From contig JAKEKT010000019.1 of the NCBI GenBank assembly GCA_021495925.1, forward strand, positions 62,001 through 126,000: DNA of 64,000 nt, in the 5' to 3' direction. The notes below the pieces were generated by a model, which made no database searches, was not told the origin of the DNA, and saw only the letters and a list, made by a program, of their open reading frames with translations. Both the position numbers and the translations under genes were made by a program. This document shows positions 9,961 to 22,942 of the stretch, piece by piece (the stretch's first letter is position 1; the number at the start of each line of letters is the position of its first letter). The DNA comes from Diplodia intermedia (Eukaryota; Ascomycota; Dothideomycetes; Botryosphaeriales; Botryosphaeriaceae).

Positions 9961-12614
9961 ATGCAGGTCGCGCCCAACGGAATGGCTGGATTCGAGGGCC
10001 GCGCCGCCTCCTTCACGCCCACCCAGCCGCCTCCTCATCGGTCGCTCTACGGCGACAGCGCGCCGCAGCAACAGAATGGCTTCGCCAGGAGCTTCTCTGA
10101 GACCAACGGCCTGTCGCAGCAACACATGGACCATCCGCCGCAAATTTACACCGTAAGCGCACCGGTCGCGCCAGAGCTGATCTTACGCTAACTCCTGCGT
10201 AGGCTGTGTATTCCAACGTCAATGTCTACGAAATGGAGATCAACGGCATTGCCGTCATGAAGCGTCGTTCCGACTCGTGGCTGAATGCGACACAGATCCT
10301 CAAGGTTGCGGGCGTCGACAAGGGAAAGCGCACGAAGGTTCTTGAGAAGGAGATCCTGACTGGGGAGCACGAGAAGGTCCAGGGTGGCTACGGCAAGTAC
10401 CAAGGCACCTGGATCAACTATCGTCGTGGTCGCGAGTTCTGTCGGCAGTATGGCGTCGAGGATCTGTTGCGCCCTCTGCTCGACTACGGCGTGGAGGGCG
10501 GGTCGCAGGGACACGAGGTCGACACGCCTACCAAGGAGCAGGCCATGGCCGCGAACCGGAAGCGTTTTTATGCCAGCACCATGGATGGCCGAACTCAAAA
10601 TGCTGCTGCTGGTGGCACCTTCTTCTCTAACATATCTTCTACTGCTTCCAACGCCATCGCCGCTATGAACAAGGTTGCCCGCATGAACTCACCTGCCCCA
10701 CGCCCTGGAAGTGCACAACGTCGTCACATGGCATCCACCCCTTCACGCCCTGGCTTTGGAAGCCAGGAATCGTTCCGAGGTGAAAGCCAGCAAAGCGTCC
10801 CAGGGCTGCGCTCGGAGCGTAGCTTTAGTGCCAATGGCGGTGACTCCACGTACGCGACCCAGCCCCAGGTTGATGGACCCATTGACGGCTTTGAGCCGCC
10901 ACGTAAGAGGTTGCGCCAGGAAGACTCTTTTGCGCAACGCAACGGCGATGGCGAGCTCATCCGCGACGGTTCTCCCACCGAGCCAAGCGAATCCTTTGTA
11001 TATCACCAGGCATTACATCACCTCTCCACCGTTGATGGCGATGTTCCCGCAGCCTTGCCTCCACTTCCGGGCCCTGCCGACCCCTCGTCGCAGGAAAAAC
11101 AAGCTGCGCTGCTCGATCTCTTCCAAGACAACCAGTCACGTACTGACTACTCAAATCACCCAGCCATTGTCCATCTCTCAGGTACCGACCTTGACATGCC
11201 GCTGGATCAGTCCGCAAATACTGCTCTTCATTGGGCGGCAACGTTGGCCAGGGTGTCTATTATGCGTCTACTGATTTCCAAGGGTGCAAATATCTTCCGT
11301 GGTAACGCGGCTGGTCAAACTCCCCTGATGGCTGCTGTAGCTGTCAACAACTGTCTTGATCACAGCTGCTTCCCGGAACTACTGGAGTTACTTGCACCGC
11401 TCATTGAGGTCAGAGACGATTCCGGCCGAACTATACTGCACCACATTGCTGTTGCTTCAGGTGTCAAGGGCCGGGCGGCATCAAGCAAGTATTACCTTGA
11501 AGCTCTTCTCGAGTTCTTGGTACGCAGCAATACCGGCCAGAGCAGCCAGTCTTCTTTCGAGGGCAGCACATCAAAGCCTATCGGTCTGATGAGATTCATG
11601 AGCGAGATGGTAAATGCGAGAGACGTCGCTGGGAATACTGCGCTCAATCTTGTCGCACGCATTGGAAACCGTAGCATCATTCAGCAACTGCTAGAAGTCA
11701 AAGCGGATCCGTCGATACCGAATTACAAAGGGCTGAGACCTCTGGACTTCGGTGTTGGTGAAGACCCCGAAAGGAATGGCCAGCAAACACTGAGCCAAGT
11801 CGGGTCGCCGAGCAAGAGTAGGGGTCCGGCAAGCAGAGTGGATGAGGCCAGTAGGGAGATGATGCCTGGTAAGCAGAAGGCCCTTGTCTCTCACCACTTC
11901 ATGAAGCGCTTTTAACCTCTAGCAGCCATGTCCTCGTTCCTTTCTCAGACAGAATCGCAGTTCAACGCCGAAATTCGCCTGAAGCAAGATCTTATCGATC
12001 GCACGAATGCCAGCATCCAGTCTCTATCCACCCAGCAGCGCCATCTCTCCAATCTGCTTGCTTCTCTTCAACGCAGGCAACGACTCCATGCGGAGCGCAG
12101 CCAACGCATCAGCAATCTCAAAAACGCGATCAAAGACCAACGCAGTCGCCTTGCCCGCTCCGGGGCCATCTCGGTGGAACAGGCTATGAGTGCGTCCAAA
12201 GACACCATCAGAGTGGGTGACGCCGATACGGTGTCGCCAGTCCTGTTGAAGCTCGGTCAGCTGCGGGATATGTCGCCTGACTCAGCCAATAATGTGGATT
12301 TGAGCACCCTTTCCTCATCACAACACTCCTCGCTTGCCTCCCTGCCAAATGCGACCACGTTGCGAGCAGCCCTGTCGGCATACGACAGCAACAATGCAGA
12401 GCTTCGAGCGCGTGCAGCGGGCCTACGTGAGCGCAATGGCGAGCTTGAGGCACAGTATCGCAAGGTCGTTTGTCTCTGTACAGGGGTTGCGGAAGATCAG
12501 GTCGAGGTTCTGCTCGGCAGCCTTGTTAAAGCAGTTGAGAGTGAGATTGGCGACGGTGTCGAGGTGGGCCGAGTGAGGGAGTTTCTTAGGAAGGTGGATT
12601 TTGTGGAGAACTAG
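9961..12614 (+). CDS. APSES transcription factor of the Mbp1/Swi4 (MBF) type
   Basis: Three exons (9961-10152, 10203-11868, 11923-12614) give 849 residues, close to yeast Mbp1 (833). The APSES/KilA-N DNA-binding domain covers about residues 67-160 and contains MKRRSDSWLNATQILKVAGV and GGYGKYQGTWI. A basic cluster PPRKRLR near 296 may be a nuclear signal. Ankyrin repeats span roughly 395-630, with TALHWAATLARVSIMRLLIS and AGNTALNLVARIGNRSIIQQ. The third exon encodes a coiled-coil C-terminus typical for binding the Swi6-type partner. The final intron (11869-11922) contains an in-frame stop, so without splicing the gene would look like two separate ORFs. The role inferred from the family is G1/S control through MCB sites. 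Confidence 0.93.
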
Positions 12615-13927
12615 CGAGGTGAGCAGCTTCAACTGCAACTCGTGCGCGCGGACTATTTCCCCGTGTCTATTGCTTCAGGACATAAACAACGATACCACAG
12701 GCAAAAAAAGAAAAGAAGATTCAACATGTGCTAGGCACCATCGCGCGACAATGGGCCACTTCAGATTTCGTTCTTTCAGCGAACTCAAATCGAAACCCAT
12801 GTGAGAACGAACGACGGGAGCGGCGGCGAGGTTAGGCGGGTAGCCTGTGTCTTGCTTTAAATGGGCCCTTAGGAGTCGTACCGCGCATGCTTCAGTTTAC
12901 CGATACGGACAAATGAATTGATGAGCTTCCCATTGGCCGTCTGAATGCGCGAGTAATGTGCGGGCAAGTGATGGCTTCGGCTGGCACAAGGACCAGACAG
13001 CAAAGCGTGTACAGCCAGAGGGGACCGAGCGTATCACCCATGAGGTCAGAGTGCGAGTTGGGTAGTGGCATTCTTGTACCGGTAGGCGGTCGGTATTACA
13101 GGCAAGAACGGCGGGCGCCATGTTGGGTTTAGCGCGTCTGACGGGGTGAAGTGGGACGCGGGCACACAGCCGACCGACGTCGTCACTTCAACACCTCAAC
13201 CTCGCGCCAGGTTTCTACTGCCGTGCTCTCGTTGAGCGCAGCCCGGCACTTCCAATCGCACTTGTTTGCTCCCGCTTCGAACCTGCGAGCGAGCCCGACA
13301 GGCGCAGACGCTGGTCGAGGCGCCGCATGTGACATCCTGTTGCCTGAATGCACAGCCTGAAGACGTAAATCCATGAGCGGCGCGGCCATCAGGCAGGACC
13401 ATAGAAAGGAAAGATACGGGCGAGGGGCCCGTTGAGTCGCGTTGTGCTGCTGCCGTAAGAGCTTTTCTGCTACGATGACCCCGGACGCAAGAGCGCGCGT
13501 TGAGCTGCAACGCGCAGGACGGGGAGGGCACATGTGCTTGCTGAATATGTTTGTCCTCTGGTGACTCTGGTGGACATACCCGGCTGATCTTGTTGGCGCC
13601 ATCAGCAGGACGATTCAAGTAGGAGAAAGGCCGGCCAAGGTCGCTGGTGCGGGCTCGCAAGGCTGCGGGCGACTGCCGTTCTGGGTACTTCGCTCTGTCT
13701 TCCGGAAGGCGGTCGGGTCAGGTGAAGCTCGCCGCGTTTGCCAGCCGTTACAGCGCGTGACGCCGCTCTTTCGCCGCTGCTCTGCCCCAGACCATCCCAC
13801 GCTCTTGCATCCAACCTCCGCCACCAACCGCTGCGCCTTGGAGGGCGCCAGAACTTGACCTCCATTGCTCCGAGACCCGCTCCACCCGACCGCATTGCAT
13901 TGGGCGCTCAACAAACCCACCCGCGCC
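12615..13927. other. Intergenic region upstream of the F-box-like gene
   Basis: This 1.3-kb spacer follows the APSES factor and precedes the F-box-like gene on the same strand. Overlapping open frames on both strands here (up to ~150 codons) have arginine- and proline-rich compositions typical of GC-rich noncoding DNA and no recognisable domain. No gene is called. Confidence 0.4.
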
Positions 13928-15942
13928 ATGGCTCACCGCCCTTCGCCGCTGCTCTCGCTGCCGGCGGAGCTGCAGATCAAGGTGGTGGAAGAGCTGTACG
14001 AGGACCCGCCGTGTCCGTACGAGGACCCGCTCGCCAAGGACACTTTCCTCGAGCACATCAAGACCGTCCGCCTCACTTGCAAGTCGCTGAAAGCTGCCGC
14101 GACCGACACCTTCCTGAAGACATGGTTCTCCCACCGCTCCATCGTCTTGGAGCGCAAGAGCCTGCTCAACTTCTACCAGATCGCCACCACCTCACCGTTC
14201 AACAGGCGCATTGCGCAGCTTGATGTCGCCGCTTACGAGTTCCGCTCCGAGCTTGCCCAAGACTTCACCGTCTTTCTTTCCCGCATGGAGAAAGAGGCCC
14301 GCGACGAGAGCTGCTTCCTTCGCCACGACCGCGTCAAGGAGCATTTCTTGGGCGATGCTGAACGTGCCGCAGACTGGCCAAACGCGAGGGCCGCTTACGA
14401 TGCCTATAAGAGGCACACCGACGACCAGATCAAGCTTTTCGATCGCTTCGCTCACATTCGCTTGCTGGCGCGCGCGCTCAAGGCATTCAGTGGTCTTGGA
14501 AGTCTCCGCACCATCAGCGTCAACGGCGCACAGTCTCCCCTCACCGGCGCTTGGACCAGCGGAATTCTCCAAGAATGTGGCATATCTCTGCTGCACAAGT
14601 CAGTCTTCCCCAGGCATCCTCTTGAACAACATCATGACTAACTTTTTTTAATAGGGAGAAAATCGCTCTCCATTCTGTAACCATGGGGAGCGTCATTCGC
14701 GCTATGGCTCTCAGTGAAGTGGAGCTCTGCACCCTGGTGACTGCCGGTTTGAACGCCGGTGCCTTGCAATTGTCGATCCCTCAGCGCCATCGCTTCGGCA
14801 ACGTGGGCCTCGGACACCTTCACAACCTTAGCCTCCGCTTGTTGGACCCTAAGCTTTTTCCCTCCGAGGCGGGTTCTGCACTCTTTCGGTCGGGCCTTCT
14901 TTCACGTTTCGTTCAACAAGTTCGGAATCTGACAAACCTGAGCATCGAATTCTACAACCAGCCCTACGATGTACCCCTGGCCAAACTTCTGGGGCGCCGT
15001 ATTGAGAAGCTCGAGTCTCTGTCACTTGGTGGCTTAGCCTACCATGCCCATGATCTTGTCGAATGGCTCACTGAGAACGGCTCCAAGCTCGAGCACTTGC
15101 AACTCGACTACTCCTCACTCATCACCGGAACGTGGCGTGACGTCTTCCGCAAGATGCGGAGCAACCTCGATCTGAAGTCCGTCTACTTTCACTTCCTTGC
15201 GGACGACGAGGAATCCATTCACATTACTGGTGAGAGTGTGAACAACTTCATCTTGAAGAAGTCTTCAAAGGTCGACTGGGACACTATGGAAAGCAGGAAG
15301 CTGCCACACAACATGGGTGATTTGGCAGGCCTTTTCTCGGTTGTCGTAAACAGCCAGCCTGCACAGCATCATCATCATCATCATCATCATCACCACCACC
15401 ACAACCATCAGCACCATCACAATCACCATCATGGACAGCATGGCGCAGACAATGCTCCCGGTGGAAATGGACACATCCACGATCAAGCCCATGGAACTCC
15501 GGTCGCCGCAGGTCCTGCTCCGCCTCCAGGCCACCCATCCGCTACTCAGGTTGAGACACAGGGCAACAACGCCGCATTCGAAACTACCGCTTCGTCAAGC
15601 AATGCGCCTGGCCCAGCTGATGGCACTGCCAACGGTACCTTGCCACCTATGCCGGTGCCTCCGCCTCACGTGATCAGTGCGATGCAAGATCTCTTCCAGA
15701 GTGCGCTCGGAGTTTCCCTGGATTTTCTGGACGATCTGGACGACGGTGACGATGATGACTTATCGGACTCCTTCGATGATGATGACAACGAAGAGTTCAA
15801 TGATGAGGAAGTGTCTGATGACGACTCCGACACCGAAGACGACGATGAAAGTGACGTTGTTGATGAGCAAGACGATGACGGTTACATGACGGACGATTCT
15901 GTGGCTGAGGCACTTGTCGGTGGAATCATCAGCGAGCTGTAA
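13928..15942 (+). CDS. F-box-like protein with polyhistidine tract and acidic tail
   Basis: Two exons (13928-14598, 14655-15942) give 652 residues. Residues ~8-50 (LLSLPAELQIKVVEELYE, then VRLTCKSLKAAATDTFLKTW) resemble a fungal F-box, which would make it a substrate receptor of an SCF ubiquitin ligase; this is a weak match. The middle is leucine-rich with LRR-like stretches such as LESLSLGGLAYHAHDLVEWL. Residues 461-483 form a His tract: twelve consecutive histidines, then further His interrupted by Asn and Gln, encoded by CAT/CAC repeats at 15367-15432. A Pro/Gly/Ala-rich linker and a very acidic Asp/Glu tail (about 580-645) follow. The 56-nt intron uses the donor GTCAGT and restores LLHKEKIALHSV. 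Metal binding by the His tract is a guess. Confidence 0.82.
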
Positions 15943-16784
15943 GAATCGGTTTTTACTCACATCGACCTCAGCTGGCTTAGATCCTCACAACGAGGCCTTC
16001 GAATCTTCTCTGACCTAGCATTTACTACACCTTGCTTCCTTGCAATATGCAGGATTTCTTCTAGCATGGTCTGGTGTCTGCCGCAGACAGCTTAACATGG
16101 ACATCTCCAGTGGTGTGTTTGTCGAGAAAAGATTATCCAAGGCTACAGTCGAAACCAAAAACGACTGACTTCGTGGAGACGGAATTCAAGCTCTTTACTA
16201 TGAGTGTCTTACTCGTACTCTAGGCTTGCCCTTCTTGTAGGCAAAAATGGAGGGTCTGACATCCCTCTGGGGTCGGAAAAGTGGTGCTGAAGAGTAACGG
16301 AAAAGTAGATGGGGGCCTCTTTACCTTTTCCTTATTTTCTCAAGTCAAACCCCGGGGAGGTTCACTATCTGCGTCTTTGCGGATTTCTGCTGCGAGACAC
16401 AATATGCGGGGGTTAACATAATGGTATTGCGCCAAATTCTCGAAGCACGAATATAAAATGAGATATGCTTTCGACGCAACAACCGTCCATGTTTGATGCC
16501 AAGCAGTGATCAATCTCCAGAATGAGCATTCATTTCTAGTATTTCCCGTTACATTTCTTCCTTTCTAGAAACCTATGCAGAATCCGCTGCACACAACAGT
16601 AGCCATTGAGGGCAACAGTTCCAGCCAACCAGCTTCGATTCAACGCCGAATGTCCTCCCCGCTGTTTTGCCCATCAAGCATTTCCACTTGCTCATTTCCA
16701 AACGCCGCTGCCAGTGCCACCTCAGAGGAATGCCCTCAAACCGCAGATACCTCATACTCTCATCACACAATGACATGTTCCCCC
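15943..16784. other. Convergent intergenic region
   Basis: This 842-bp spacer holds the 3' ends of the F-box-like gene (+) and glutaminyl-tRNA synthetase (-). It is A/T-richer than its flanks. An open frame on the plus strand that starts here and runs into the synthetase is antisense to that gene and is not called. Confidence 0.45.
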
Positions 16785-18511
16785 TTATTTATCCTTGTCT
16801 TCCTTCAACGTCACGATCTGGTTAAGTACAATCGCATCACCCTCACGCTCAGGGTCGATGCAGAAGTATCCAGTGCGCATAGCCTGGAAGCGAACAAGGT
16901 CATCCGAGCCACCGCCAGGCTTGGTGGAGTGTGCGGCGGTCAGAGCATCAAGGCCCTTCTCAACGACGGCATCCTTGTGGACAACTTCACTGTCGGGGTT
17001 GAGATCGTCAGCGTAGCCGCCAGTCTTCCAGTCCAGAGCATTCGGCTCTGTTGCGCGGAACAGAGCATTGTATTGGCGGGCGACGACGCGGTGGTTTGTC
17101 TTCGAATCGACCCAGTGGATCCAACCCTTGGGCTTGACCGCTGGGTCTGTCTTGACGGCACGGATCTCGTTGACGAGGCCGGTGGCCGCATCCTTTGTGA
17201 AGGATGTCGCTTTGATGGGCCCGACATTGAGAAGACCGACGGTCTGGCCAGGGGCGAGGCGGAAGAAGTTTGGGTCGGCTTCTTCACGGAAGTCGCTGCG
17301 GTCGACGTAAATGCTACGCGAGAAAGGCACGTTGCGCTTGTCGCCGTCGGGCTTCTTCGGATCGAATGGTACGGAGATCTCCTCCTGGTGGTCCTCCGGT
17401 ACGTCTTCGATGACAACCTTGATCGGGTCAAGAATCAGGCTAAGACGGGGCACGGTGCGCTCGAGATGTTTGCGGACGGCGTTGTCTAGCCTGACTGCCT
17501 GGATGCTAGTAAGCGCGTCTGTCACACCCAGCTCATGGACGAAGTTCAGTAGAGCTTGGGCGGGAATGCCGCGGCGCCGAAGAGCAACAAGAGTGTAAAG
17601 ACGGGGGTCATCCCAGCCACGAACAGCCGGGGAGACTTTCTGAGTGACTACGGTGCCGTCCTCGTTCTTCTTTTCAACAGTGCAGCCCTCGACGAGCATG
17701 GCAATACGACGCTTGGAGAGGATGGTACCCTCTACGTTGAGACGGCCGTACCTGTGAATGGTCAGCTGAGGGTCGAAAGCGACGCGCTGTCTGAGCACTC
17801 ACTCTCGCTGCATGGGGCCCTTCTCCTCGGACTTTGGCACCTTCATATCCAGGATCTCCAGAAGCCAGTCGTAGGATATGCGGGACTGTTGGAACTCAGT
17901 CGTGCATAGCGAATGGGTGATGTTCTCGAGGGCGTCGCAGATGCAGTGGGTGAAGTCGTATGTGGGATAGATCTTCCACTTATCGCCGGTGCGGAAGTGG
18001 TGGTTCTGCTCAACGATACGGTAGGCAGCCAGATCCCACATCTGCGGATTACCCTCATTGGAATCCAATAGGCTCTGCTTCATGCGCAGATGTGCGGCGC
18101 CGGGCTTATACTTGCCATCACGCATGGCACGGAACTCGGCCAGCGATTCCTCGACGGGCCTGTCGCGGTGTGCGCAAGCAAAACGGTCGCCGCCCTTGTT
18201 CTCGCCACGTTGGCGATTGACATCCTCCCCTGCACAATGTGAGCGGATGCGCTTTCCGTGTATGTGCGGGGCCCTTACTGGTACAGTGGCACACATAGCC
18301 CTTGTCCCGCCGGATCATCTCCTCAGCCAGCTCGTACAGCTTGTCGAAGTTGTCGCTGCTGTAGGTGATGGCGTGCGGCTTGAAGCCAAGCCAGGACACC
18401 ATGTCCTGGATGGAGGTGAAGAACTTCTCCTCCTCCTTGGCCGGGTTCGTGTCGTCGAAGCGCAGGACGCAGACGCCATTGTAGTTCTTCGCGAAGCCGA
18501 AGTTGACGGCA

Positions 18512-18543
<32 letters not shown>

Positions 18544-18780
18544 ATTGGGCTCGGGCGGGAAACGCGTGCGGACGTCGGCGACGGGCTTCTCGTTGTAGAC
18601 GCGCTTCAGCCAGCCTTCCTCGAAGACGTTGGCCGGCTTGGAGTCGGCGGCAGGCTTCGGGCGGAGGGCGGCCTCGGTCTTCGCGGCGGCCTTCTTCGCG
18701 GCGGCCTCAGCCTTCTTGCGGGCCTTCTCGGCGGCCCGCTTGGAGATCTCGGGGGCCGCTGGGGCGGGAGCGTCGGCCAT
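16785..18780 (-). CDS. GLN4: Glutaminyl-tRNA synthetase, cytosolic
   Basis: Three exons (18780-18279, 18229-17803, 17751-16785) give 631 residues. This class I synthetase charges tRNA-Gln. After an Ala/Lys-rich N-terminal extension (residues ~10-50) the catalytic domain begins with RTRFPPEPNGYLHIGHAKAI; HIGH is at 83-86. The GlnRS/GluRS family segment CVLRFDDTNPAKEEEKF follows. The KMSKS-type loop reads ILSKR at 320-324. The C-terminal half is the anticodon-binding beta-barrel pair. The large N-terminal domain of yeast Gln4 (809 residues) is absent, leaving a short basic extension. An in-frame ATG at 18873 would add 31 residues, but the ATG at 18780 has the better context (CGCCATGG). It is divergent from the P5A ATPase gene, with 238 bp between the starts. 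Confidence 0.95.
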
Positions 18781-19018
18781 GGCGTGTGCTGGAGCTTGCG
18801 GAGCGCAGAAGGGCACGAAGTAATGTGGGGTGCGAGGGGCAGGCGCGGTGTTGTGTGAATCACTGCAAAACATGAGTCAGGCACGACGTCAGCCACAGCT
18901 GCCGGAGTCACGAATCTCCGGCCGCCACTCCACGCCGCCATCCGCCTTGGCCTTCACTGACGAGCTGGCCTTTTCTTCCAGACGCCCATCTTGGTCCCCA
19001 GGCCACGCCGCTCCCAAG
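18781..19018. promoter_or_regulatory. Compact bidirectional promoter (GlnRS / P5A ATPase)
   Basis: The start codons of the synthetase (-) and the ATPase (+) lie 238 bp apart, so this stretch must hold both promoters. I see no TATA box or recognised factor site in it. Confidence 0.5.
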
Positions 19019-22000
19019 ATGCCTCTCGTCGACAACGACCAGATCCAGGCGGCCACCCTGCACAATCCGCTGCCGCTTTCGCTGCACCTCTACGTCTGGC
19101 CCTTCCTCATCGTCTGGCCGCTCTTCTTCTCCGTCTACCTGTCGCCCTCGCAGTACGAGAAGCACATCCAGTCCTCCGAATGGACCTTTGTCTGGTGCGG
19201 CTCCATCATCACCGTCCAGTCGCTCGTTTGGCTCAGCACCCACTGGAGCGTTGACCTGAAGGCCCTCTTCACCGCGACCAAGGCCAAGGATGTCCGCAGC
19301 GCCACCCTCATCAAAGTCCAACCCATTGCCAATGCCGGCGCGGCTGAGATCTGCCCGCTGAAGCGTGACAACGTTGGCGGCAAGCAGAACCTCTCCTTCC
19401 TCTTCCAGAAGCGCCGGTTCCTCTACCATGCCGAGCAGAATTCGTTCGCGACTCTGTCGTACTCGATCGATGCCGAGCCAAAGCCCGTCATCAGCACCTT
19501 CCAAGGCTCGCGTGGCCTGATCAGTCCCGCCGAGGTGCAGCGCATCCACGAGCACTATGGCGACAACTCGTTCGATATCCCCGTCCCCACCTTTGTCGAG
19601 CTCTTCAAAGAGCATGCCGTTGCGCCGTTCTTCGTTTTCCAGATCTTCTGTGTTGGCTTGTGGATGCTGGACGAATACTGGTACTACTCGCTGTTCACCC
19701 TGTTCATGCTTGTCGCCTTCGAGAGCACCGTTGTGTGGCAGCGACAGCGGACGTTGAACGAGTTCCGCGGCATGAGCATCAAGCCGTACGACGTCTGGGT
19801 GTTCCGGGAGAACAAGTGGCAGGAGATCCAGAGCGACAAGCTGCTGCCTGGTGATCTCGTCTCTGTTGAGCGCACCAAGGAAGACAGTGGTGTGGCATGC
19901 GACATGATTCTGGTTGAAGGTACGGCTATCGTGAACGAGGCGATGCTGTCTGGAGAGAGCACGCCTGTCCTGAAGGATTCCATCCAACTGCGCCCGGGAG
20001 ACGCCCACATCGACCCCGAAGGCTTGGATAAAAACGCACTGCTGTGGGGTGGTACCAAGGTCCTCCAAGTGAGTCACGGAAATCCTAGCGAGGATGCTGC
20101 CGATGCCATCCCCCGCCTTGCCTCGGGCGTTCCTCCGCCACCGGACAAGGGTGCCGTCGCCATTGTAGTCAAGACGGGATTCGAAACAAGTCAGGGTAGC
20201 CTTGTGCGGACCATGATCTACTCGACCGAGCGCGTCTCTGCCAACAACGTTGAGGCCTTGCTGTTCATCCTCTTCCTGCTCATCTTCGCCATTGCCGCGT
20301 CCTGGTACGTCTGGCAAGAGGGTGTCGCCAGGGACCGTAAGCGATCGAAGCTGCTTTTGGACTGCGTCCTCATCATCACTAGCGTGGTTCCTCCGGAGCT
20401 CCCTATGGAGCTAAGTCTGGCCGTCAACACAAGTCTTGCTGCCCTCAGCAAGTACGCCATATTCTGCACCGAGCCTTTCCGCATTCCATTTGCCGGCCGC
20501 GTTGATGTCGCCTGCTTCGACAAGACTGGCACCCTGACCGGTGAAGACCTCGTCGTTGACGGCATTGCTGGCCTGACTCTCGGACAGCCAGAAGCCAAGG
20601 CCGAGGCCGATGGCGCTCAGACCCAGCTGGTGCCGGTTAACCAGATCGGTCCCGATTCTACCTTGGTCCTCGCCACAGCCCATGCTCTCGTCAAGCTTGA
20701 CGAAGGAGATATCGTTGGCGAGCCTATGGAGAAGGCTACTCTGCAAGCTCTCGGGTGGGTACTTGGTAAACAGGATACTCTCACCAACAAACTCGGCCGT
20801 ACGAGCATCGCAGAATTGGTTCAGATCAAACGCCGTTTCCAATTTTCCTCGGCCCTCAAGAGGCAGAGCTCCGTTGCCACCGTTTTAGCCACGAACCCGA
20901 AGACCGGAAAGAAGGCGAAGCACACTTTTGTTGGCGTTAAAGGAGCTCCGGAGACAATCCGTAACATGCTCGTCAGCACTCCACCCAAGTACGAGGAAAC
21001 CTACAAGCACTTCACCAGAAATGGCGGCCGTGTGCTCGCTTTGGCATACAAGCGCCTTTCCAACGAAGACGAAATCAGCCAGAAGAGGATCAACGACCTG
21101 AAACGCGAGGAGGTTGAATGCGATCTTCACTTTGCTGGCTTCCTAGTCCTCCAGTGCCCACTTAAAGATGACGCGAAGAAGGCCGTTCAAATGCTCAATG
21201 AGAGCAGCCATCGCGTGGTTATGATTACCGGCGATAACCCTCTAACCGCTGTCCACGTGGCTCGTCAAGTGGAGATTGTTGACAGGGACTGCTGGATTTT
21301 GGATGCGCCGGAGAACGACGACTCAGGCAAGAATCTTGTTTGGAGAAGCATCGACGACAAGATCAATATCCCGGTCGACCCTACTCAAGACCTTTCCCCG
21401 GAGATTCTCAGCACAAAGGACGTCTGCGTTACAGGATACGCCCTCAGCAAGTTCAGGGACGAGAAAGCATGGCATCAGCTCCTCCGCCATACATGGGTCT
21501 ACGCACGTGTTTCCCCTAAGCAGAAGGAAGAAATCCTTCTTGGACTAAAGGACGCTGGTTACACCACTCTCATGTGTGGCGATGGCACGAACGATGTTGG
21601 TGCACTGAAGCAGGCTCATATCGGTGTCGCTCTTCTCAACGGTACGAAGAACGACCTCGACAAAATTGCGGAGCATTTCAGGACGACGAAGATGAAGGAG
21701 GTGTACGAAAAACAGGTTTCCCTCATGCAGCGCTTCAACCAGCCTACTCCTCCAGTGCCGCCTATGATTGCGCATCTGTACCCTCCTGGACCAACGAACC
21801 CGCATTATGAAAAGGCGATGAAGCGTGAGCAAGACAAGAAGATCAGCAAGGGCATCATGGCTGCCGAGGAGGCTGAGAAGGCAAACGGAGTCACTGCGCC
21901 AGCCTCTGGCACCGTCGCGGCGGCACCGGATGAGACTCCTTCGCAGAGAAACCAGCGTCTAGCTCAGGAGAAGGCTCAGAGCCTGGCGGACCGGTTGCAG

Positions 22001-22942
22001 ATGTCCATGATGGAAAACGAGCTGGATGATAGCGAGCCGCCAACGATCAAGCTCGGCGATGCGTCTGTTGCCGCGCCCTTTACCAGCAAGCTCGCCAATG
22101 TCATCGCCATCCCCAATATCATCCGCCAGGGACGCTGCACCCTCGTTGCTACGATCCAAATGTACAAGATCCTGGCCCTCAACTGTCTCATCAGCGCCTA
22201 CAGCTTGAGCGTGCTCTACCTGGACGGGATCAAATTCGGCGACGGGCAAGTCACCATCAGCGGTATGATGATGAGCGTCTGCTTCCTATCCATCTCTCGG
22301 GCCAAGCCTGTCGAGGCGCTTTCCAAAGAGCGCCCGCAGCACAACATCTTCAACATCTACATCATCGGCTCTGTCCTCGGGCAATTTGCCATCCACATTG
22401 TCACTCTCATCTACATCTCCCAATACGTGCAGCGCACGGAGCCGTAAGTGTCCCCTCTCCGGCGTCGTGATGGCGAATGCTAATTTGACTTCAGTAAGAG
22501 CGACGACGTGGACCTGGAGGGCGAGTTTGAACCATCTCTCCTGAACAGTGCCATCTACCTCCTGCAGCTCATCCAGCAGATCTCGACATTCGCGATCAAC
22601 TACCAGGGTCGGCCGTTCCGGGAATCGATCCGCGAGAACAAGGGCATGTACTACGGTCTCGTCGGCGTGGCATTTGTTGCGTTCTCTTGTGCGACGGAGT
22701 TCATTCCCGAGATCAACGAGAAGCTGCGCTTGGTGCCTTTCACGACCGAGTTCAAGGCTACGATGACGGTGGTCATGATCATCGACTACGTCGGCTGCTT
22801 CGTGATTGAAAAGACGCTGAAGTTCTTTTTCAGCGACTACAAACCCAAGGACATTGCCGTACGCAGGAAGGACCAGATTGAGAGGGAGGAGGCCAGGAAG
22901 AAGCTGGAGGCCGAAGAGGCTGAGAGGAAGAAGGAGCAGTAG
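19019..22942 (+). CDS. SPF1: P5A-type ATPase of the endoplasmic reticulum (Spf1/Cod1)
   Basis: Two exons (19019-22443, 22495-22942) give 1290 residues; yeast Spf1 has 1215. P5A ATPases remove mislocalised transmembrane helices from the ER membrane and affect ER ion homeostasis. An N-terminal membrane hairpin (residues ~20-70) is followed by the actuator domain with the TGES-equivalent LSGESTPVLKDS. The membrane motif PPELPMELSLAVN is the P5A hallmark. The phosphorylated aspartate is D501 in DKTGTLTGED. The hinge motifs MITGDNPLTAVHVARQ and MCGDGTNDVGALKQAHIGVA are intact. A charged insert near 930-985 precedes the last membrane helices, and the tail is Lys/Glu-rich. The frame is open further upstream, but MPLVDNDQIQ has the best start context. 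Confidence 0.97.

Noticed and set aside
11928..12614. Independent 228-codon gene after the APSES factor
   Set aside because: It joins in frame to the APSES factor through a canonical 54-nt intron and supplies the expected C-terminal coiled coil.
16575..17489. 304-codon plus-strand frame over the glutaminyl-tRNA synthetase gene
   Set aside because: It is an antisense shadow of strongly coding sequence; the synthetase motifs on the minus strand are decisive.
18908..20317. 469-codon minus-strand frame over the P5A ATPase gene
   Set aside because: Antisense shadow caused by codon bias; the ATPase frame carries all P-type motifs.
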